Assembly: GCA_028708845.1 (NCBI GenBank)
Contig: JAQVXZ010000003.1
Coordinates: 62,001 to 126,000 of the forward strand
Length of the DNA stretch: 64,000 bases
From: Bacteroidales bacterium
GTDB taxonomy: Bacteria > Bacteroidota > Bacteroidia > Bacteroidales > P3
Direction: 5' to 3'
In this document: in pieces, positions 55,768 through 64,000 of the stretch
Numbering within the stretch: the first letter of the stretch is position 1
How the letters are laid out: each line of letters starts with the position of its first letter
Position numbers and translations under genes: made by a program
Notes under the pieces: model-generated
Told to the model about the DNA's origin: nothing
Database searches by the model: none
Seen by the model: the letters and a program-made list of their open reading frames with translations, nothing else

Positions 55768-56379
55768 ATGTTTGATGATAGCTTTCTTACTATTAAAGAG
55801 AAATCTGAGGGAATTTATAAGGAAAAGGGGAGTAAGTTTATTTCTTTTGCTTTTCCCGTTAAAGACACTGATGAGATTAAAGATATTATTAAAGATATTA
55901 AGAAAGAATATTTTGATGCTCGTCATCATTGCTATGCTTATATTTTAGGTCAGGACAAATCTATTTTTAGAATGAATGATGATGGTGAGCCATCCTCGAC
56001 AGGTGGAAAACCTATCTATGGTCAGTTGCTTTCTAAGGATTTAACTAATGTTTTAGTTGTGGTTGTTAGGTATTTTGGAGGTGTAAAATTAGGAGTTAGT
56101 GGACTTGTTCAAGCCTATAAACAAGCAGCTTTTGATGCGTTGGAAAATGCAGTAATTATTGAGAAAACTGTTGATGAAGTTTATGGGGTTAGTTTTGAAT
56201 ATATCTTAATGAATGATGTTATGAGAGTTATGAAAGAAAACGATCTTCCACAAATGAATCATAGGTTCGAGAATGATTGTTATTTAGAATTTGTGGTTAG
56301 GAAATCTAATTCAATTAAGGTGATTGATAGTTTAAATTTTATTGAAGGTGTTAGGGTGGAGTTTTTGAGATTAGCATAA
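55768..56379 (+). CDS. YigZ/IMPACT family protein
   Basis: 203 residues. The IMPACT N-terminal domain is shown by SKFISFAFPVKDTDEIKDI, DARHHCYAYILG, DDGEPSSTGGKPIYGQL and VVVRYFGGVKLGVSGLVQAY. A ferredoxin-fold C-terminal DUF1949-like domain follows. Relatives interact with the translation machinery, but the bacterial role is not settled. It starts 5 bp after ribD. Confidence 0.9.
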   Translation: MFDDSFLTIKEKSEGIYKEKGSKFISFAFPVKDTDEIKDIIKDIKKEYFDARHHCYAYILGQDKSIFRMNDDGEPSSTGGKPIYGQLLSKDLTNVLVVVVRYFGGVKLGVSGLVQAYKQAAFDALENAVIIEKTVDEVYGVSFEYILMNDVMRVMKENDLPQMNHRFENDCYLEFVVRKSNSIKVIDSLNFIEGVRVEFLRLA

Positions 56380-56768
56380 AGGAAAATATTATTTGCATTT
56401 TTAACAAAAATAATCTTTGGCAAGAGACTTTTCTTCACTTTTCTTTTAATATATAAGGTTACTCAGCTTTCATTGTTGAAAAGAACTTAATAATTTATGG
56501 GATTTAATTTTTTTTATTCGTAATAAATCGTTAAATTGCACCCCTAAATTAAATTGTTGATAAAATTGTTGATAACTATCTATTCTTGCATAGATTTGAT
56601 TATCTATCCTTTTTTGGGATGATTTGCTTTGGTGAATTGATAAAACAAATATCTGAATAAATCAAGAGGTAATAAAAATTTATTTGTTGCTGATAATATA
56701 TACTTTTGAAAAACGAAATAGAATACTGTTTATATATATTATTTATCATTATTTTTAACAAAACTACA
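56380..56768. other. Non-coding region upstream of dnaA with DnaA-box-like sites
   Basis: Two copies of TGTTGATAA (56555-56563 and 56567-56575), reverse complement TTATCAACA, differ by one base from the DnaA box consensus. They are 12 bp apart in tandem in a very AT-rich stretch about 200 bp upstream of dnaA. They could serve dnaA autoregulation or an origin. Only two boxes are clear, so an origin is not established. Confidence 0.4.
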
Positions 56769-58196
56769 ATGCAAAAAGAACACAACGAAGTATGGAATAA
56801 TTGTTTGCAGATTATTAAAGATAATCTTGGGAACGAATTCCTATACAAAACTTGGTTCGAACCAATTCGTCCACTAAAACTCGAAAATAATGTATTGACA
56901 ATTCAAGTACCAAGTCAATATTTTTGTGAGTTTCTAGAAGAACACTATGTTAACTTACTTAAAAAAACAATTAGAAGAGAAATAGGTAAAGGTGCTATGC
57001 TACAATATAGTATACTTCTTGATTCCCAATCTCATTATGCGTCAATTCAGCCCTCTGAAGATAAATATGCAACTGCAAATTATCCTGTTAATGTTCCATT
57101 AAATATAAATTCAACACCGACAAAAGATTTCCCAAATCCTTTTATTCTACCAGGATTAAAGAAAATTAAAATTAATTCTCAACTTAATGAAGCACTATCT
57201 TTTGATAATTTTGTTGAAGGAGATTGCAATCGTTTGGCTCGTAGTGCAGGTTATGCAGTTGCTCAAAATCCAGGAAAAACTTCTTTCAATCCTTTTTTCA
57301 TTTACTCTGGTGTTGGACTAGGAAAAACTCACCTTGCTCATGCAATTGGGCTTGAAACCAAAAAGAACTTCCCAGATAAAATAGTTCTCTATGTTTCTGC
57401 AGAACAGTTTGTTCATCAATATACTGATTCTTGCAAAAATAATACAAGAAACGATTTTCTTCAATTCTATCAAATGATAGATCTATTAATTATTGACGAT
57501 ATCCAATTTTTTGCAAAAAAAACAGGAACCCAAGATGTCTTCTTCCACATCTTTAACACCCTTCATTCCTCTGGCAAACAAATAATAATAACTTCAGACA
57601 AAACCCCTGCAGAGCTATGTGACTTCGAACAAAGAGTAATTTCCCGTTTGAAATGGGGACTTAGTGCAGACCTACAATCTCCAGATACAGATACTAAAAT
57701 AAAGATCTTAAAAAGCAAATTATATAAGGATGGTATTGAAATGACAGATGATATTATTGAATACTTGGCATACAATATCAATACAAGTATTAGAGAATTA
57801 GAAGGAGCTTTGATTTCTCTTCTAGCTCAGTCATCTTTCAATAAGAAAACAATTACAATGGATCTTGCTTCTGAAATGATTGATAAATTTATTAGAAGTA
57901 ATGTTAGAGAGGTTTCCATTGAATATATTCAGAAGGTTGTTTTCGATTACTTCAATATACCTATTGCAAAGATTCAATCCTTAACACGAAAAAGAGAAAT
58001 AGTTCAAGCAAGACAATTAGCAATGTATTTTTCCAAAAAACACACTAAAAACTCATTAGCTATTATTGGTACCAAATGCGGAAACAAAGACCATGCAACT
58101 GTTCTTCATGCATGCAAGGCTGTAAAGAATCTCTATAATACAGATAAAAAATATAAAGCTCGGGTTGACGACTTAGAGAAAAGGATATCAAATTAA
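56769..58196 (+). CDS. dnaA: Chromosomal replication initiator DnaA
   Basis: 475 residues from ATG 56769; a frame opening at 56706 adds 21 residues not typical of DnaA. Domain I: EVWNNCLQIIKDNLGNEF. Domain III AAA+: Walker A YSGVGLGKTHLAHAIGLE and Walker B LLIIDDIQFFAKK. Domain IV DNA-binding: TKCGNKDHATVLHACKAVKN. It opens the replication origin. The gene has no dnaN neighbour, as is common in Bacteroidota. Confidence 0.97.
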   Translation: MQKEHNEVWNNCLQIIKDNLGNEFLYKTWFEPIRPLKLENNVLTIQVPSQYFCEFLEEHYVNLLKKTIRREIGKGAMLQYSILLDSQSHYASIQPSEDKYATANYPVNVPLNINSTPTKDFPNPFILPGLKKIKINSQLNEALSFDNFVEGDCNRLARSAGYAVAQNPGKTSFNPFFIYSGVGLGKTHLAHAIGLETKKNFPDKIVLYVSAEQFVHQYTDSCKNNTRNDFLQFYQMIDLLIIDDIQFFAKKTGTQDVFFHIFNTLHSSGKQIIITSDKTPAELCDFEQRVISRLKWGLSADLQSPDTDTKIKILKSKLYKDGIEMTDDIIEYLAYNINTSIRELEGALISLLAQSSFNKKTITMDLASEMIDKFIRSNVREVSIEYIQKVVFDYFNIPIAKIQSLTRKREIVQARQLAMYFSKKHTKNSLAIIGTKCGNKDHATVLHACKAVKNLYNTDKKYKARVDDLEKRISN

Positions 58197-58204
58197 AAAT
58201 TGTT

Positions 58205-58245
58205 AGTTAAAAGATTATGCACTAGTGTATAATCTTTTTTCTTTT
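58205..58245 (+). terminator. Intrinsic terminator after dnaA
   Basis: AAAAGATTAT pairs with ATAATCTTTT around GCACTAGTGT, followed by a T run. Confidence 0.82.
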
Positions 58246-58315
58246 ATTAATAATTGGGCGTTTAGTTAGAAATCATTACTTTTGCACCGTTTAAAAAATA
58301 TAAAAAGAGAAAATA

Positions 58316-60004
58316 ATGAATTTAACATTTCAGGTATTAACGTTTTTAGGAGGTTTGGGTTTATTCCTTTATGGAATGAAAACAATGAGTGATTCTTTAC
58401 AAAGAATGACCGGTGACAAGTTAAGGAACTTCCTCTCCAAAATGACTTCCAATCCATTTAAGGGGATATTAACAGGTTTAGGAATAACTACAATTATTCA
58501 ATCCTCATCTGCCACAACAGTTATGGTTGTTAGTTTTGTTAATGCCGGAGCTCTAACTTTGGCTGGTGCTGTTGCTGTTATAATGGGAGCAAATATAGGT
58601 ACAACAGTTACCGCTTGGGTTGTCTCTCTACTAGGTTTTCAATTTTCTATTTCTGAATATATACTACCAATTATTGCAATTGCAACTCCTTTACTGTTTA
58701 TTAAATCAAAAGAAAATATAGGGCATTTCTTACTAGGGTTTGGTATATTGTTTCTAGGTTTACAAATGATAACAACAAATGTGCCTGACTTTACTCAAGC
58801 TAAATATGGTGGTGTTTTAGAATTTATTGGAAATATGTCTAATTATGGATTTTTCTCCATACTCATATTTGTTCTCATAGGGACAATTCTAACCTTTATT
58901 ATTCAATCTTCTTCTGCAATGATGGCCGTTACCCTTGTCATGTGTATGAAAGGGCTAATTACTTTTGAAATGGGAGCAGCCTTGGTTCTAGGGGAAAATA
59001 TTGGAACAACAATAACTGCAAATCTAGCAGCTGCAGTTGCCAACAAAACTGCAAAACAAGCTGCAAGAGCTCACTTAATCTTTAATGTTATTGGTGTTAT
59101 TTGGATACTACTTCTTTTCAATCAAGTACTTTATGGTATTGATAAGTTTTCATTTTTCCTAGGAATAGGATCGCCATTTGCTAATGTATTTGCAATTCCT
59201 ATTGCACTTTCTATATTTCATAGTTTCTTCAATATATCTAACTCTTTTATTTTAGTTTGGTTTATACCTCAAATTATTAAAATTGTAGAATGGATGGTTC
59301 CAATTAATAAGGATGCCGATGAAGAGTTCCGTTTAAAATATATACCCTCAGGTTATATGTCTGCAGGTGAATTAACAATTGAACCTGCAAAGATGGAAAT
59401 TGAAACTTTCTCAAAAAGAGTTTTGAAAATGTTTGATATGATACATGTATTAGGTGAAACTGAGGACGATAAAGTATTTTCGGAAGTTTTCGATAGAGTT
59501 TTAAAATATGAGGAAATAACCGATAGGATGGAAATAGAGATTGCAAACTACCTAACAAAGGCTTCAGAGCATGATTTAAGTCATAGGTCCTCCTTGTACA
59601 TTAGTTCTATGTTAAGGATTGTCGATAACCTTGAAAGCATTGGAGATAGTTGTAATCAAATTGCTATTACTCTTGATTCAAAAAGGAAATCAGGTCTTGT
59701 TTTTGATAAAGACCTATCAGATAAGCTAGATATAATGTTTGATTATGTTCGTGAGGCATTAGTTTTAATGGATGAGAACTTACAAGCAAACTATATTGAA
59801 ATCAATGCAGATAAAGCAAGTGAATTAGAATGTAAGATAAATCAATATAGAGATAGTTTAAGAGATGAACACACTGAGGCTATTAAAAAGAATAAGTACC
59901 CATATCAAACAGGTATTTTTTACAGCAGTCTTTATGCTCAATGTGAAAAACTGGCTGACTATGTAATAAATGTATCAGAAGCAATTGAAAAAGTAAATGA
60001 ATAA
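58316..60004 (+). CDS. Na/Pi cotransporter family protein with PhoU-like domain
   Basis: 562 residues. About nine helices in the first 340 residues carry two inverted copies of the QSS motif: TTIIQSSSATTVMVVSF and FIIQSSSAMMAVTLV, with GANIGTTVTAWV and GENIGTTITANLA. The C-terminal 200 residues form a PhoU-like helical bundle (SLYISSMLRIVDNLESIGD). It probably imports phosphate with sodium. A TACTTTTG box at 58277-58284 is a likely promoter element. lpdA follows after 15 bp. Confidence 0.92.
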   Translation: MNLTFQVLTFLGGLGLFLYGMKTMSDSLQRMTGDKLRNFLSKMTSNPFKGILTGLGITTIIQSSSATTVMVVSFVNAGALTLAGAVAVIMGANIGTTVTAWVVSLLGFQFSISEYILPIIAIATPLLFIKSKENIGHFLLGFGILFLGLQMITTNVPDFTQAKYGGVLEFIGNMSNYGFFSILIFVLIGTILTFIIQSSSAMMAVTLVMCMKGLITFEMGAALVLGENIGTTITANLAAAVANKTAKQAARAHLIFNVIGVIWILLLFNQVLYGIDKFSFFLGIGSPFANVFAIPIALSIFHSFFNISNSFILVWFIPQIIKIVEWMVPINKDADEEFRLKYIPSGYMSAGELTIEPAKMEIETFSKRVLKMFDMIHVLGETEDDKVFSEVFDRVLKYEEITDRMEIEIANYLTKASEHDLSHRSSLYISSMLRIVDNLESIGDSCNQIAITLDSKRKSGLVFDKDLSDKLDIMFDYVREALVLMDENLQANYIEINADKASELECKINQYRDSLRDEHTEAIKKNKYPYQTGIFYSSLYAQCEKLADYVINVSEAIEKVNE

Positions 60005-60019
60005 TTAAAATAAACTGAG

Positions 60020-61411
60020 ATGAAATTTGATATTATAATATTAGGATCAGGTCCTGGTGGATACGTTGCTGCAATTCGTGCATCACAACTTGGATATTCA
60101 ACTGCTATTGTTGAAAGAGAAAAATTAGGTGGTATTTGTTTAAACTGGGGATGTATTCCAACAAAAGCACTCTTAAAATCAGCCCAAGTTTACAATTATC
60201 TTAAACATAGTGAAGATTATGGTATTGAATTGGAAGGAGTAGCTAAGCCTAATATGGATGCAATTGTAGATCGTAGTAGGACAGTTGCTGAAAATATGAG
60301 TAAGGGAGTTGAGTTCCTAATGAAGAAACATAATATTCAGGTTATTGAAGGAGATGGTAAGCTTATTAGTGGTAAAAAACTAGAAGTCAAATTGAAAACT
60401 GGAGAAACAGAGATTTATGAAGCTAATCATATTGTTTTAGCAACAGGAACTCGTTCAAGAGAATTGCCAAATCTTCCACAAGATGGAAAGAAAATCATTG
60501 GATATCGTCAAGCAATGACACTAAGAGAACAACCTCAATCAATGGTTGTTGTTGGTTCTGGTGCAATTGGAAGTGAGTTTGCTCATTTCTATCAATCCAT
60601 AGGAACACAAGTAAGCCTTGTTGAGTTTATGCCAAGTATTGTTCCAAATGAAGATAAGGAAGTTTCTTCAACTCTTCAACGTGCTTTTAAGAAAAGCGGA
60701 ATGAAAATATATACATCCACATCTGTTGAATCTGTTGACACTAGTGGAGATAAGTGTAAGGTAACTATGAAAGGAAAGAAAGGCGAGGTAGTTATAGAGG
60801 CTGATATAGTTCTTTCTGCAGTAGGAGTAACAACTAATATTGAAAACATAGGCTTAGAAGAGGTTGGAGTAAAAACAGAACGCTCAAAGGTTGTTGTGGA
60901 TGATTACTATAAAACAAATATTGAAGGAATTTATGCAATTGGAGATATTGTTCACGGACCTGCTCTAGCTCATGTCTCTTCAAAAGAGGCAATAATTTGC
61001 ATAGAAGCTATTCATGGCTTAAATCCAAAACCAATTAGCTATAATAATATTCCTGGTTGTACATATACCACTCCTGAAATTGCATCAGTTGGTCTTACCG
61101 AAGACAAGGCTAAGGAAGAGGGCAGAGATTTTAAGGTTGGTAAATTTATGTACATGGCATCTGGTAAGGCTTCTGCAAGTGGAAGTAGAGATGGTTTTGT
61201 AAAAGTTATTATTGACTCAAATACTGATGAGCTTATTGGTTGCCATATGATAGGTGATAATGTTACTGAAATGATTGCCGAGGCTGTTGTTGCAAGAGAA
61301 AATAAAATAACTGCTCACCAAATAATTGATGGAGTTCATCCTCATCCTACCATGTCAGAGGCAATGATGGAAGCAATTGAAGCTGCATATTCAAAAGCAA
61401 TACACGGATAA
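60020..61411 (+). CDS. lpdA: Dihydrolipoyl dehydrogenase
   Basis: 463 residues. It reoxidises dihydrolipoamide in 2-oxoacid dehydrogenase or glycine-cleavage complexes. FAD-binding GSGPGG at 9-14; redox disulfide Cys 40 and Cys 45 in GGICLNWGCIPTK; NAD-binding VVGSGAIGSEFAHFY; FAD site GIYAIGDIVHGPALAH; catalytic His in GVHPHPTMSEAM. The lipoyl partner proteins are not in this window. Confidence 0.94.
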   Translation: MKFDIIILGSGPGGYVAAIRASQLGYSTAIVEREKLGGICLNWGCIPTKALLKSAQVYNYLKHSEDYGIELEGVAKPNMDAIVDRSRTVAENMSKGVEFLMKKHNIQVIEGDGKLISGKKLEVKLKTGETEIYEANHIVLATGTRSRELPNLPQDGKKIIGYRQAMTLREQPQSMVVVGSGAIGSEFAHFYQSIGTQVSLVEFMPSIVPNEDKEVSSTLQRAFKKSGMKIYTSTSVESVDTSGDKCKVTMKGKKGEVVIEADIVLSAVGVTTNIENIGLEEVGVKTERSKVVVDDYYKTNIEGIYAIGDIVHGPALAHVSSKEAIICIEAIHGLNPKPISYNNIPGCTYTTPEIASVGLTEDKAKEEGRDFKVGKFMYMASGKASASGSRDGFVKVIIDSNTDELIGCHMIGDNVTEMIAEAVVARENKITAHQIIDGVHPHPTMSEAMMEAIEAAYSKAIHG

Positions 61412-61418
61412 TAGCACA

Positions 61419-61967
61419 ATGAAAATTTTTAAAACCCCAATCCCAGACCTTTTAGTTATTGAACCTAATGTTTTTATTGACCAAAGAGGATATTTCTTTG
61501 AGTCCTATAATCAGGAACGTTATTTTAATAATGATATGAATATGTTATTTGTTCAAGATAACGAATCAAAATCTGGAAAGGACGTAATAAGAGGTCTTCA
61601 TTTTCAAAAGCCTCCCTTTGCACAAGGAAAACTAGTTAGAGTAATTCAAGGAAAAGTATTGGATGTTGCTGTTGATATAAGAAAGGGTTCACCAACCTAT
61701 GGTCATTATCACGCCGTTGAATTGGATGCCGTATCTAAAAGAATGTTCTATATTCCAGAGGGTTTTGCTCATGGATTCCTTACCTTAGAGGAGGATACAA
61801 TATTTTCATATAAATGTACTAATTATTATAATAAAGAGTCTGAGGGTTCTATATTATGGTCAGACGAGACAATAGGAGTTAAGTGGGATATTGAAAATCC
61901 AATTCTCTCCGATAAAGATAAGGTAGGACCATTACTTAAAGACTTTCAATCGCCATTCAACTATTAA
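61419..61967 (+). CDS. rfbC: dTDP-4-dehydrorhamnose 3,5-epimerase
   Basis: 182 residues from ATG 61419. It epimerises dTDP-4-keto-6-deoxyglucose in dTDP-rhamnose synthesis. Motifs: DQRGYFFESYNQERYF, NESKSGKDVIRGLHFQ with the catalytic His, VDIRKGSPTYGHY and IPEGFAHGFLTLEEDT. The other rhamnose genes are not adjacent. The stop overlaps the recQ start (TAATG), so the two are translationally coupled. Confidence 0.94.
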   Translation: MKIFKTPIPDLLVIEPNVFIDQRGYFFESYNQERYFNNDMNMLFVQDNESKSGKDVIRGLHFQKPPFAQGKLVRVIQGKVLDVAVDIRKGSPTYGHYHAVELDAVSKRMFYIPEGFAHGFLTLEEDTIFSYKCTNYYNKESEGSILWSDETIGVKWDIENPILSDKDKVGPLLKDFQSPFNY

Positions 61968-63877
61968 TGGCTAGTCAAGAAAAAATAAAAGAAGTCCTAA
62001 AAAAATACTGGGGATATGATAGCTTTATATATAATCAAGAAGCTATTATATCCTCAGTTCTATCTAATAAAGACACCCTTGGTCTAATGCCAACAGGTGC
62101 TGGTAAATCACTTTGTTATCAATTGCCAGCTCTTTTAAGACCAGGCATCACCATTGTAGTTTCTCCATTGATCGCCCTAATGATTGACCAAGAAAAAGCC
62201 TTAAGAGCAAAAGGAATTAGGGTTAGAGCAATTTATTCAGGATTAAGTAACCAAGAAATTGAAATAGCACTTAATAACTGCCTCTATGGGAAAGTAAAAA
62301 TCTTATATATATCTCCTGAAAGAGTTTCTTCGAAGATTTTTATTTCCTATTTCGAGAAAATGAAAGTTAATTTGATTGCAGTTGACGAGGCTCATTGTAT
62401 TTCTAAATGGGGATATGATTTCAGACCAGCTTTTTTAGAAATTGCAACCCTTAGACAATATCAACCAGATGTTCCTATTCTTGCACTTACAGCAACAGCA
62501 ACCAACGACGTAATTGATGATATTCAAGAAAAGCTCCTATTCAAAGAAAAAAACAGTATAAGGTCAACCTTCCAGCGTCATAACCTTTCCTACACAGTAT
62601 TTAAAGAAGAAGATAAAATTTCAAGGATTAAAACTATTGCTGAAAATATTGGAGGCACAGGTCTAATTTATGTTCGTTCAAGAAGAAAAACAATTGAATT
62701 ATCTCAAACCCTTAACTCTCTTGGCATAAAAGCCGCTAGCTACAATGCAGGATTAACAATGCCAATTAGAAACTACCACCAAAAGCAATGGCAAGATGAT
62801 GAAATAGATATTATGGTTGCAACAACTGCTTTTGGGATGGGTATTGACAAGCAAAATGTTAGCTACGTTATCCACTATGACCTTCCAGAAAGTATAGAGG
62901 CCTATGTTCAGGAAGTAGGTAGGGCAGGGAGGAATGGAGCAAAAGCTTATGGAATATTATTATATAATCAATCAGATATACTTAGGCTTAGGAAATCCAT
63001 TGAATCTAGTTTCCCTGAAAAGAAATACATACAAAACATTTATAACGCCTTAGGTAATTATTATAAAATAGCATCAGGAACAGGAAAGGATATTAGATTT
63101 GATTTCGATATAATAGCATTTTCTCAGAACTATAATTTCGATCCTTATTTGGTTTTTAACTCAATGAGAATACTTGAAAGTTCAGGACTAATTGAAGTTG
63201 TTGAGAATAGAAATCCTTTTTCGAAAATATTTATAAGCATAGAAGTAGAACCTCTCTATCAATTCACTTTGCAATATCCTCAGTATTTTCCCATAATTGA
63301 AGCTCTTAGAAGGAATTATCCTGGCATAATGACTGATTTTACAATTATTGATGAGAAAAAGCTTGCCAAAATCTGCTACGACACAGAAGCAAATATACAT
63401 AACTCTCTTAAAAAATTAGAGAAATATAATATCCTATACTACGATCCAAAATCATCTCAACCTCAAGTTATATTTACTCAAAATAGACTATCAAACGACA
63501 GTTTTGACCTTTCTCAAGAGCAGTACTATCAAATAAAAGAAACCAATAAGAAAAAGTCTGAAGATTTAATAACATATATACAATCTCAGGAATGTAGGGA
63601 AGCCCATGTTTTAAGATACTTTGATATCGAGTCATCAAAATGTAATAAATGTGATATTTGCATAGGAGAAAAGCATAAAGAGAAAATAGAACCTCTTTAT
63701 CAACAAATCCTTGATGAATTAGAAATTTCACCAAGGCCACTAACCTTTTTTGCAAATAATTTAAGTTTTGGAGCAAAAGAAATAGTCATTCCAGCAATCC
63801 GTAGACTAATGGATGAAGAGGTAATTGATATGAAAAACAATATTATAAGCCTTAAAAACAAATCATCAAAAGCTTAG
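61967..63877 (+). CDS. recQ: ATP-dependent DNA helicase RecQ
   Basis: 636 residues. A 3'-5' DNA helicase used in recombination and repair. Walker A LMPTGAGKSLCYQLPALL, DEAH-type VDEAHCISKWGYDFRPAF, ALTATAT, YVQEVGRAGRNG. A zinc-binding RecQ-C segment follows, with Cys in SQECREAHVLRYF and KCNKCDIC. The terminal HRDC domain is absent or reduced, as in shorter RecQ proteins. A 21-bp repeat array begins about 10 bp after the stop. Confidence 0.93.
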   Translation: MASQEKIKEVLKKYWGYDSFIYNQEAIISSVLSNKDTLGLMPTGAGKSLCYQLPALLRPGITIVVSPLIALMIDQEKALRAKGIRVRAIYSGLSNQEIEIALNNCLYGKVKILYISPERVSSKIFISYFEKMKVNLIAVDEAHCISKWGYDFRPAFLEIATLRQYQPDVPILALTATATNDVIDDIQEKLLFKEKNSIRSTFQRHNLSYTVFKEEDKISRIKTIAENIGGTGLIYVRSRRKTIELSQTLNSLGIKAASYNAGLTMPIRNYHQKQWQDDEIDIMVATTAFGMGIDKQNVSYVIHYDLPESIEAYVQEVGRAGRNGAKAYGILLYNQSDILRLRKSIESSFPEKKYIQNIYNALGNYYKIASGTGKDIRFDFDIIAFSQNYNFDPYLVFNSMRILESSGLIEVVENRNPFSKIFISIEVEPLYQFTLQYPQYFPIIEALRRNYPGIMTDFTIIDEKKLAKICYDTEANIHNSLKKLEKYNILYYDPKSSQPQVIFTQNRLSNDSFDLSQEQYYQIKETNKKKSEDLITYIQSQECREAHVLRYFDIESSKCNKCDICIGEKHKEKIEPLYQQILDELEISPRPLTFFANNLSFGAKEIVIPAIRRLMDEEVIDMKNNIISLKNKSSKA

Positions 63878-63887
63878 TTTTCTGAAT

Positions 63888-64000
63888 CTTTGTTTCGCCA
63901 AATTCTTTCTTCGTTTCAGCAAATTCTTTCTTGATTTCAGCAAATTCTTTCTTGATTTCAGCAAATTCTTTCTTCGTTTCATTTCCCTGTTTCTTCGTTT
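63888..64000. repeat. 21-bp tandem repeat array at the window end
   Basis: Units start at 63888, 63909, 63930, 63951, 63972 and 63993, exactly 21 bp apart, and continue to the window edge. The unit is CTTCGTTTCAG, C, AAATTCTTT, with CTTG or CTTT variants. It is the same unit as at 8751-8829, and the fifth unit begins CTTCGTTTCATTT like the last one there. It is 3' of recQ. Confidence 0.88.

Noticed and set aside
56380-58196. Confident origin of replication at dnaA
   Set aside because: Only two box-like motifs are visible, no dnaN neighbour, and gene orientation does not switch clearly here.

Overview
The window is AT-rich chromosomal DNA from a Bacteroidota bacterium, most likely an anaerobic or host-associated member of Bacteroidales. 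Evidence: two kinds of type IX secretion (T9SS) sorting domains, Bacteroidota promoter boxes (TTTG, 19-20 bp, TAnnTTTG), families largely confined to the phylum (DUF4293, DUF4831, DUF6089, BT_3928, IPExxxVDY), the secG-groES-groEL and folP-cdaA blocks, and an anaerobic ribonucleotide reductase. Most of the window is core chromosome. The accessory material is two insertion-sequence wrecks, one restriction-modification cassette and a family of short-period intergenic repeats.

Layout. 0-3 kb: the 5' part of a lipoprotein gene, then nested IS256-family remnants in which one copy was split by an inversion. 3-12 kb, mostly minus strand: a membrane methyltransferase, an EamA exporter, leuS, a T9SS type B surface protein, a hemerythrin gene with a decayed LuxR-type partner (plus strand), rlmD and rpmH. 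12-17 kb: TPR protein, secG, groES-groEL, DUF4293, an outer-membrane barrel and a YfcE-type phosphoesterase. 17-22 kb: a 5 x 22-bp palindromic array, an EamA transporter, and the agmatine-to-putrescine genes aguB and aguA, separated by a DNA methyltransferase plus a nonsense-mutated restriction endonuclease. 22-25 kb: WG-repeat protein, DUF4831 lipoprotein, a small RNA candidate and a folC stump.

25.6-31.2 kb is the most coherent regulated unit. A cobalamin riboswitch precedes a T9SS-sorted surface protein, a DUF6580 membrane protein (ECF S-component-like), a DUF2284 metal-binding protein, and nrdD-nrdG. This suggests one B12-responsive transcript joining corrinoid acquisition to a B12-independent ribonucleotide reductase. 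An ISAon1/ISL3-type element and a 21-22-bp array follow.

33-46.6 kb is core: cdaA and folP (minus), then DUF1599, a BT_3928-like protein, an ABC permease, tpiA, prmA, a 1496-residue secreted protein of unknown function, plsY and an M3 metallopeptidase. 46.6-47.6 kb is non-coding, with a terminator, a repeat array and a structured RNA candidate sharing promoter layout with the one at 25 kb. 47.6-64 kb: a GNAT acetyltransferase, an apparent IPExxxVDY-ThpR fusion, the glutamate-semialdehyde dehydrogenase gene, an acetate transporter with a leader hairpin, a T9SS type A protein, prmC, ribD, a YigZ protein, dnaA with two DnaA-box-like sites upstream, a Na/Pi cotransporter, lpdA, rfbC and recQ, ending in another 21-bp array.

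The least explained structures are the intergenic arrays. They share a 21-22-bp period but not a sequence, and occur at five loci with a single degenerate unit at a sixth.
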